Origin: BOG-1112 sp964635325
GTDB taxonomy: Bacteria; Bdellovibrionota_B; Oligoflexia; Oligoflexales; Bog-1112
DNA: 11,845 nt
Direction of reading: 5' to 3'
Assembly (NCBI GenBank): GCA_964635325.1
Contig: CAZWOL010000073.1
Span: 1-11,845 of the forward strand
Shown: piece by piece, positions 5,894-11,845 of the stretch
Layout of the letters: each line of letters opens with the position of its first letter
Position numbering within the stretch: the first letter of the stretch is position 1
Notes under the pieces: generated by a model
Told to the model about the DNA's origin: nothing
The model's database searches: none
The model's input: the letters and a program-made list of their open reading frames with translations, nothing else
Translations under genes and position numbers: made by a program

Positions 5894-8398
5894 CTATTTA
5901 AAGGGTTCTCCAAGCTTTTGGCTTAAAATCTTATCGCAAACACGTCGTAACAGTTTGGTTTGGAAATACTTTCGAACTTCGAGCTTCACCGCATCCATAC
6001 AGCTGCTCCAATACCAACCGCCAGGAACCTTTTTCTTAAAGATTGGACGACCTTCCGGTGTTTTTGGTTCGCATTTAATTTTTTCAAAAATGGTGTAAAC
6101 GCGCTTTTTCCCAGGCAAGAGACTTTTTCCCGAAATATCTTCATATTTGGCTCTAGCGATTTCCCCTCCGACCCAAGTGGATATCCTTGCAGCAGCAGCA
6201 ACCTCTCGTCCTGCGGAAGTTGATTCTGGGCCAGGTTTTACTCCTTGAGCTAAAGTCGCTTCTGGATCATAGGGGTTTGGAAGCACAATATGGTCCCTGG
6301 TATCTTCACGACCTATCTCGCGTAGTCGTTCTTTGCAGGTGTAGTGATGGTGGTGAATGCTAGGGGTACGAAACTGCTCAAATGTGCATTCAGGAGCGTC
6401 TACAATGTACCTTCTAGGGTTTTGTACCTTGCGGTAATGGCTGAGCTCCCATTTTTCTAAAGACACGTAGAAAACGCTCTCAGGCCTCCTACATTTTCCG
6501 CTGATCGGATGACGGTCAATGCAGCTTCCGCCGCGAACATTGTGGCACTGGCTGGGGTTTCCTGCTCGTTCGAACCTGTCTACTCCGTACCTAGGGACGT
6601 CAAAACTAGTTTCATCTCGGCTAAAAAGCCCATGTTTTTCGCCCTTTACATGGCAGTAAATTCGTTTTACATAAACTGGTTCACCTTTTTCTCTCGCCGT
6701 AGCATCAATAGCTGCCTGAGCGTCACGGCGGTATTGATTCAAAACTTTATCAGGGCTCGTAACTTGATGACCGCCTTCGCGGATAAAGGCGTTCATAGTC
6801 TGTTTTTCGACCTCGGATGCAGTAGCATTCATAGCAGCGAGGTAGATCACTTCACGTGCGAAGTTCTTTGAATCCCTCGCAAGTTGTGTTGTACTAAATA
6901 CATCGAGCATTCGCGGATCTCCGGGGGGCATGAGCATCAGTGATCTCCCACTTCCGGAGCCCTTCGCATATTCTGAAGAAATACTCTTAATGCCTGCTTT
7001 TTCGAGAACACCTTTCAAAGTACTAAAACTGTCGGTAAACGCTTCCGAAGCATGCTCTTCCCAAGGATAAGCAAGAGACCAACGCTCTTGCGCTCCGCGA
7101 GGGATACCAAACATGTCGTGAGCAAATAGCTTGAACTTCAAAGCTGCGGCTGCAAATGCGAAATCAGTGTTTTGCACATGAGTAGACATGCGTGGAACGA
7201 CCGGACCCCAAAGTGAACACCAAGGCCCCTTAAATGAATCAGCACCTTTTAACATCTGGTTTGCCATTGCTTCCGCCTTTCCTAAAATAGGAAAGGAGCA
7301 CATGCCCATACCCCGGAAACTCGAAGGAAGATTTGAGAGCATGCTGGTCTTTTTATCTTTGTCCGAGGCTCCTTCTCTAGTTCCTGTGCTTTCTTTTGCA
7401 CCATACTCGTCGAAAGCTACGCTAGCCAGATTATCTCCAATACACGCAACGGGATTAGTAGAGGCTGCTATTCCTCGAATTGCACTGGGGTTGATGTAGT
7501 CAATCATTCCCGAATCCCAATATGCCCAAGCGTCTTTGCTCATAGCTATGGGGCATGTCATGGGCACCCCAGGTATTGCCCATTTAAATCCACCTTCTGC
7601 ACAGACAGTTAGTTTTTGAGCTATTGTTGCTGAAAGACCGACTGGCCAGACATTAGCCTCGTAACTACTTTGGTCAGGAGTTTGATTGGCTCTGATGCGT
7701 AGTTTTTCAAATGGAGTGAGGACCGCTGTGGCAACACTTTTTTCGACTTCATCTTTCGTTGTGCTTAAATCAAATCCCTGTCCCATTACTGCAGAAGTTC
7801 CAGCTCGAACCAGGGGAGCACCAAGTACAACCATTCCTGCGAGTTCGTAAGGACCCTTAAGGTCAACAAATCCTGCTAGGTCATTGGCAAGCTTGCGATT
7901 AGCTGCGTAAAGCTTATTCCCATCTGCAAAAGCTGGAAACGGATCATTTCCTTTTTGAGAAACTTCAATAAAGTATTTTGGCCAGTAATAACTGAATACG
8001 GGATATTGTTGTTCTTGTCTGTAAAGGCAACCTCCAAAGACTGGGTCCTTGAGGATACAGATTGAGCGAGAGTTCTGACTTGCCTCGATATTTTTTAGAA
8101 GGCCCTGTGAAAGAACATGACAGGCCGTTGGATAATCTTTCTTTAGTGCTAACGTGAGGAGAGACTCACTAATAACCTCAGCTAAGCCTCGAGCTACTTC
8201 CAGTAGTTCTTGCTTAGCAAAAGCAATATCTGCAGGGTTAGTAACAATTTTATCGAGACACGATGCCGTAGTGCTAACTACAATTTGTTGTAGAGCCTTC
8301 AAGTCTTCGACTGCCAGTATATCCTCAAGATCTTTCTGGTCAAAAGCTAGTGAGGTTTGACTGAAAAGCAGAAAAACAAGAAGTTTTATGTTTTTCAT
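5894..8398 (-). CDS. traU: TraU-like conjugative transfer protein with large C-terminal extension
   Basis: 834 residues with a Sec signal peptide (about 1-18, FLLFSQTSLA), so exported to the periplasm. Two stretches resemble the TraU/ICE PFL_4710 family, which is needed for mating-pair formation: YYWPKYFIEVSQKGNDPFPA (about 137-156) and a segment from PWCSLWGPVVPRM (392-404) through an alanine-rich helix. Cysteines at 266, 282, 319, 367 and 394 fit a disulfide-rich periplasmic protein. TraU of F is only about 330 residues. Here roughly the last 290 (from about 545) are an additional cysteine-, arginine- and histidine-rich region including HHHH at 682-685 and cysteines 582, 618, 626, 636, 671, 688, 776, 800 and 821, which I do not recognise. 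The start overlaps the upstream TraG-like stop by ATGA, with AAGGA at 8406-8410, 7 bases ahead. Family assignment is by pattern only. Confidence 0.6.
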   Translation of the reverse strand: MKNIKLLVFLLFSQTSLAFDQKDLEDILAVEDLKALQQIVVSTTASCLDKIVTNPADIAFAKQELLEVARGLAEVISESLLTLALKKDYPTACHVLSQGLLKNIEASQNSRSICILKDPVFGGCLYRQEQQYPVFSYYWPKYFIEVSQKGNDPFPAFADGNKLYAANRKLANDLAGFVDLKGPYELAGMVVLGAPLVRAGTSAVMGQGFDLSTTKDEVEKSVATAVLTPFEKLRIRANQTPDQSSYEANVWPVGLSATIAQKLTVCAEGGFKWAIPGVPMTCPIAMSKDAWAYWDSGMIDYINPSAIRGIAASTNPVACIGDNLASVAFDEYGAKESTGTREGASDKDKKTSMLSNLPSSFRGMGMCSFPILGKAEAMANQMLKGADSFKGPWCSLWGPVVPRMSTHVQNTDFAFAAAALKFKLFAHDMFGIPRGAQERWSLAYPWEEHASEAFTDSFSTLKGVLEKAGIKSISSEYAKGSGSGRSLMLMPPGDPRMLDVFSTTQLARDSKNFAREVIYLAAMNATASEVEKQTMNAFIREGGHQVTSPDKVLNQYRRDAQAAIDATAREKGEPVYVKRIYCHVKGEKHGLFSRDETSFDVPRYGVDRFERAGNPSQCHNVRGGSCIDRHPISGKCRRPESVFYVSLEKWELSHYRKVQNPRRYIVDAPECTFEQFRTPSIHHHHYTCKERLREIGREDTRDHIVLPNPYDPEATLAQGVKPGPESTSAGREVAAAARISTWVGGEIARAKYEDISGKSLLPGKKRVYTIFEKIKCEPKTPEGRPIFKKKVPGGWYWSSCMDAVKLEVRKYFQTKLLRRVCDKILSQKLGEPFK

Positions 8399-10101
8399 GA
8401 TTCATTCCTTTTCGTAAACATTTGACTGAAGTGCTTAGGCACTTCTGGATTCTGTCTAAGTTGATTTACAACAGCGAATGCTGCGGAGCCCGCGGCTAAA
8501 ACAGGTCCCCCAACAGCAGCTCCAACTGCCAGATTTCGGCCAACTGGCGTACCCCCAACAGCCGTTGCAATTTTTCCAGTGGCGCTACTTGTCAGGGTTC
8601 CCTGAATGCTATTGGATATCCAAGATACAAAACCATTGGCACCACCACCAGCGACCCAAGATCCTAAAAGAATGGCGCCTGATAAGACTTGGATCACTTT
8701 TAATTCCTGTTCAACCATCGCATAGGCAAGAGGAACAAAGTCACTGAGCAGTTCTTTTGCCTGTGAAATATCCACCCCGTGAGCTAGTGCGTTGTTGCCA
8801 TTTGTCGATGTTAAGCTCTCAATTCCCAGTTTGGAGAGAATGATTGAATTATGAATGGCTCTAGAAGCACTAATGATCGCAGGAAACAGCAAAGACGCTA
8901 TCCATGCTCCGCTCCACATAAAGAAAAATCGTAAGGTTTGGAATAGTAACGTTAGCAAGAAGATAGGACACAAAATTTTTAGCAAGAGCTGAATGGTCGC
9001 AACGTAGTAGGGTACTAACTCTATGCGTTCTTTCAGGTCTTTTATTGCAGCTCCTAAGGTAAATGACCACCTTGAATCTGTAAGGTTAGATACAAGATTT
9101 TTTGCATCCGACAAGCGATATCCAGCTTCAGCCGAAAAACTATCGATTCCGATGACCATTTCTCTCAAACTGGCGTCAGTTTGAGTGCCTTGCCACCAGC
9201 TGCCTGAAAGATCGTTAAGATCCCAGCCATGCTCTGAGATAATTTTGGATTTTTCATAACTTGCAGCATGTGCCATTTTCAAATTCATTGCTAAATTTTG
9301 AAAAGGCGAGCTGGATTTCTCCCAGTTTCTAAACCATTTTTCCGTTGTGACTTCTTCGCTTCTCTCGCGTGACCCACCAATGACGCGATCAGTCAAATTA
9401 TTCGGTTTATCTCCGAGTTCATGAGCTAAAGAGGTTCTCATATCTGACAGACCTTGAAAGCAATTCTTCCCTTCGCGGAAATTTGCGTAGGCGCTATCAT
9501 TTTGAAGAGCCCTCTCGTCGAGCCTTCTTTCTTTGAAAGACAGAATTTTCTCTCCCGTGGAACCATCGGTCTTGAATGTTGACTCGAAGTCAAAAAGATC
9601 GTCAAAGCTGGCTCTATCCCCCGATTTAGTAAGTGCATTCGGTAGGCAGTTGACGACAAAGCCGTAAATGAGCGCTCGAGTTTCAGGATTCTCAATTTTG
9701 GTTGTTGCAGCATTGGTTACCATTTCAAGAACCATACCTGGAGGCAAATTTGAGCTCTCCGAAACTGTTCCTGCATTCGACACAATACGATTAATTGCAG
9801 ATTCGAAAATTCCAGAAACTGCTTGTCCGAAAGCGTTGACCGTTATGTATCCAATAGGTCGACCATTTGCAGGATAGAGAAGTGTAAATGCTATGAAAAA
9901 GAAAAGTCCTTTCTTAGAAAACTGCTTGAATTGAAGAGACCATGCGATCGAAAGAAGGGAAAGTGTTGCACACGAAAGAAGGGATAATTTAAAAATTCCA
10001 GATCCATAAATCTCATTTGAAATGACCTGAAGAGCTTTATCTCCATATGATGCGACAAATCTCGTCAACCATGTTTCGTGAACAATTTTGTATCCATTCA
10101 T
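8395..10101 (-). CDS. traG: TraG N-domain-like inner-membrane transfer protein
   Basis: 568 residues. Two hydrophobic segments near the N-terminus (about 36-56 and 63-80) are followed by a roughly 280-residue soluble, probably periplasmic, region and a hydrophobic second half (about 366-390, 392-412, 466-490, 525-545). This order matches the N-terminal part of F TraG (TraG_N family), including the PETRALIYGFVVNCLPNAL stretch (139-157) before a second cysteine at 214, and the membrane block that follows the loop. F TraG, of more than 900 residues, also has a C-terminal periplasmic domain for mating-pair stabilisation and entry exclusion, which is absent here. The end is glycine/alanine-rich with GxxxG-like spacing. 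It begins 4 bases after the TraH-like stop without a strong ribosome site, so re-initiation is likely. The assignment rests on topology, weak motifs and gene neighbourhood. Confidence 0.6.
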   Translation of the reverse strand: MNGYKIVHETWLTRFVASYGDKALQVISNEIYGSGIFKLSLLSCATLSLLSIAWSLQFKQFSKKGLFFFIAFTLLYPANGRPIGYITVNAFGQAVSGIFESAINRIVSNAGTVSESSNLPPGMVLEMVTNAATTKIENPETRALIYGFVVNCLPNALTKSGDRASFDDLFDFESTFKTDGSTGEKILSFKERRLDERALQNDSAYANFREGKNCFQGLSDMRTSLAHELGDKPNNLTDRVIGGSRERSEEVTTEKWFRNWEKSSSPFQNLAMNLKMAHAASYEKSKIISEHGWDLNDLSGSWWQGTQTDASLREMVIGIDSFSAEAGYRLSDAKNLVSNLTDSRWSFTLGAAIKDLKERIELVPYYVATIQLLLKILCPIFLLTLLFQTLRFFFMWSGAWIASLLFPAIISASRAIHNSIILSKLGIESLTSTNGNNALAHGVDISQAKELLSDFVPLAYAMVEQELKVIQVLSGAILLGSWVAGGGANGFVSWISNSIQGTLTSSATGKIATAVGGTPVGRNLAVGAAVGGPVLAAGSAAFAVVNQLRQNPEVPKHFSQMFTKRNES

Positions 10102-10105
10102 GACG

Positions 10106-11608
10106 TCACTTCACTTCTTGAGGGTTGGCAAATTGACTAAAAGTTTTCTGCCCATTTCTTTCATCAAACTTGACTTGGGCCCCTTTAAGCTTGGCAACTT
10201 CCCCATAAAACTGGATTTGAGCAAGTAAATGTTCACGATCGCTTTCGTTACGAGATTTCAGATTGTCTTGATCTTGTTTGAGGTTTTCAAGTCTCGAACG
10301 ACAATCTTCTTGAGCAGGTTGACTTTGGAAGTCAGGATCGTTGCAGGTTCTGCGAAGTCGAGCCATCGAGTCTTTGAGAACATCTTGCGTTGTGGTGTAG
10401 GAAACAGAACGGACGAGCGGCTCAATAGCTAGAGCAATACGAGACATATCTTTCTTATATTCGTCAGATGGTTTTGAATCCTTGGGTACAATCTCTACAA
10501 TTTCATACAAGGTTGCCGGTGATACTAAAAGTCCGGGTAAGGCTTTTCCTCCCGAGAACTTGTATATTGGTGGCAGCTTAGAGATATCATTTTCACAACT
10601 AGATCCATCGCTCTCATAGCAAACTCCAAGTAATTTTCCATCCGATCTTTGTCCAAGGAGTTTTTTTACTTTTTCATGAGTGATTACCAGATGTCGTGGC
10701 TGCGGTCCACGCCCTGAAAAGTCTCCTTTGCCATATCGGATATCGTGCATCAGATTAAGAAGTTGAACGATAAAAATAGATACTTTTTCGCTGGTATTAT
10801 CGTAGGTCTCCTCAGCAGGAGAATTTGAGAAGGTACCACCATGTCTGAATTTCGCGCTTGCCTCCACACTAATTCCGGGAAGAAAGCTTTTAATCCAGGC
10901 ACAACTATGTTCTGTTACAGTGTAAGCGTGGGAAGAAGAACGATAGCGTGAGCTGGTACGTTCCTGACAAATCCGTTCCGTTAGCTTCTCACTCTTGTAA
11001 GGATCTCTTGAACCTTTTTCAGCTTCTTTGATCTTCTCTTTTGATGACACTCCATCAGGATCATGGTTACCCACAGAACAAATATCAAGTGCCTGGGATT
11101 GGTTTTTTCCTGCTTGCACTTTCGCTTTTACGCAACTTGCAAGGGGCCCAAAATGAGATTTGGTTGTATCCGACAGTCCTTCAAGCATCTGACAGCTATC
11201 AAAGGTAAACTTGAGGTTGGCTTGCGCTAATGCCTCAGCACGATTAAGAATTGCGCAAAAAGTCGGACTTGCAGAACATGCAAGCATTGAGGGTAGCGCG
11301 CCACTGATTGCCAGGACCGAATCTATTGCTTTTCGTTTGAGTTCTTGTCCCACGTCGTTCCAATATTTTCCAGATAGTATCTGTTTTGGCAGTCCGACAA
11401 CCGCGGTAGACCAGTCGGTATATCCGCAAACTTGGCGTGCACTAAACTGAATTTTAATATCTCCAAGATCAACTTGATTTGCGTGGGTTGGGGGCCTTGG
11501 TGACATATATCCGAATGGTCGGACAAGAGTTTGACCGTAGTAGGTACCGATAATTTCAGCTTTTACGTTAAAGCTCATCAATAGAAACGCGACAATAGAT
11601 AAACGCAT
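10106..11608 (-). CDS. traH: TraH/PFL_4711-like secreted transfer protein
   Basis: 500 residues with a signal peptide (about 1-17, cleavage near VKA/EII), so exported. A block from C61 to C139 has the family pattern of TraH and ICE PFL_4711 proteins: a cysteine then a TxW segment, an amphipathic helix, PSMLACSASPTFCAILNRAE (106-125) and an alanine-rich helix ending in DSCQMLE (137-143). TraH works with TraG- and TraU-type proteins in pilus assembly and mating-pair stabilisation. Around 12 further cysteines point to disulfides. A charged helical stretch at about 405-475 (RLRRTC to FYGEVAKL) looks like a coiled coil, also typical of TraH. AGGAG at 11615-11619 lies 6 bases before the ATG and contains the stop of the upstream small gene. 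Adjacent traG- and traU-like genes strengthen the call. Confidence 0.65.
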   Translation of the reverse strand: MRLSIVAFLLMSFNVKAEIIGTYYGQTLVRPFGYMSPRPPTHANQVDLGDIKIQFSARQVCGYTDWSTAVVGLPKQILSGKYWNDVGQELKRKAIDSVLAISGALPSMLACSASPTFCAILNRAEALAQANLKFTFDSCQMLEGLSDTTKSHFGPLASCVKAKVQAGKNQSQALDICSVGNHDPDGVSSKEKIKEAEKGSRDPYKSEKLTERICQERTSSRYRSSSHAYTVTEHSCAWIKSFLPGISVEASAKFRHGGTFSNSPAEETYDNTSEKVSIFIVQLLNLMHDIRYGKGDFSGRGPQPRHLVITHEKVKKLLGQRSDGKLLGVCYESDGSSCENDISKLPPIYKFSGGKALPGLLVSPATLYEIVEIVPKDSKPSDEYKKDMSRIALAIEPLVRSVSYTTTQDVLKDSMARLRRTCNDPDFQSQPAQEDCRSRLENLKQDQDNLKSRNESDREHLLAQIQFYGEVAKLKGAQVKFDERNGQKTFSQFANPQEVK

Positions 11609-11617
11609 AAAATGCTC

Positions 11618-11842
11618 CTATTCTTTGGCTTGAGCCCCAAAGGGATAGTCCTTAGCCATAATTTCAATTGCCAGAGCGGGCGAAATCCCATCTTCTCGCA
11701 GCTTTTTGTAAATTTGTTCAATATGTGGATCTGTAGAGACAATTGCAAACATCAAAGCACTAAGCGGAACTAGGAATGAACCTTTAAACTTCATTTTCTG
11801 CGAGATGAGATAGGCTTGTGAATAAAAGCCCTTCTTAATCAC
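11618..11842 (-). CDS. Small membrane-anchored protein, first visible gene of the transfer operon (start uncertain)
   Basis: 74 codons from GTG 11842. The frame remains open to the window edge at 11845, so the true start may lie outside. An ATG 16 codons downstream has no good ribosome site. The product has a basic start, a hydrophobic segment (about 22-37, SFLVPLSALMFAIVST) that could be a signal anchor or signal peptide, then a short charged helical part (HIEQIYKKLREDGISPALAI). Its stop TAG forms part of the AGGAG ribosome site of the TraH-like gene, so the two are coupled. I do not recognise the family; position suggests an accessory transfer protein. Confidence 0.6.
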   Translation of the reverse strand: MIKKGFYSQAYLISQKMKFKGSFLVPLSALMFAIVSTDPHIEQIYKKLREDGISPALAIEIMAKDYPFGAQAKE

Positions 11843-11845
11843 AAG

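Noticed and set aside
6509..6871. Plus-strand open frames of about 100-120 codons at 6509-6871 and 7188-7499
   Set aside because: Both lie opposite the TraU-like gene, with no ribosome site or recognisable domain.
11323..11526. Alternative minus-strand frames at 11244-11526
   Set aside because: They overlap the TraH-like gene, which has a signal peptide, a good ribosome site and family motifs in its own frame.

Overview
The window looks like part of the backbone of a conjugative plasmid or integrative conjugative element from a Gram-negative bacterium. This rests on secreted and multi-membrane transfer proteins of the F/ICE type, Sec signal peptides, AGGAG-type ribosome sites and moderate-to-low GC content. 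A Proteobacteria or Bdellovibrionota/Oligoflexia-like host would fit, but host assignment is a guess. No rRNA, tRNA, IS element, CRISPR array or recognisable replication initiator was seen.

Left part (1-1043, minus strand): a partition-type pair. A ParA ATPase of the short type without an N-terminal DNA-binding domain (246-1043) overlaps by 74 bases a ribbon-helix-helix protein gene that runs off the left edge (1-319). Upstream of parA, at 1114-1181, lies a compact array of 8-bp units (consensus GACATCAA) in both orientations. It is a good candidate operator or centromere for the ribbon-helix-helix protein.

Middle (1182-2889): a 440-base AT-rich divergent regulatory region holds a candidate plus-strand promoter, a possible 47-codon small ORF and an inverted repeat next to a start codon. 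It leads into a plus-strand gene (1487-2773) for an unusual protein: a ParB/KorB-like helix-turn-helix N-terminus, a linker made of a 52-residue tandem duplication, and a C-terminal membrane domain with about four helices. A strong intrinsic terminator follows at 2841-2880.

Right part (2890-11845, minus strand): a very tightly packed transfer operon. In transcription order it encodes a small membrane-anchored protein (cut by or starting at the edge), a TraH/PFL_4711-like secreted protein, a TraG N-domain-like inner-membrane protein, an enlarged TraU-like secreted protein, a GspE/PulE-type secretion ATPase with a four-cysteine motif, and a TraD/VirD4-type coupling ATPase. Junctions are either stop/start overlaps of 4 bases (two) or gaps of 4 to 11 bases, so the proteins are probably co-expressed as one machine. 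TraH-, TraG- and TraU-like proteins are the mating-pair-formation signature of F-type and related ICE systems. TraD brings the DNA-protein substrate to the channel. The GspE-type ATPase is the surprise, because F-type systems normally lack a VirB11/GspE-class motor.

The most notable points are the GspE-type motor embedded between traU-like and traD, the ParB-HTH/membrane hybrid next to the par genes, the 8-bp phased array, and the enlarged cysteine/histidine-rich TraU-like protein. The relaxase, TraC/VirB4 ATPase, pilin and outer-membrane core genes are not in the window and would be expected to the right of it or elsewhere.
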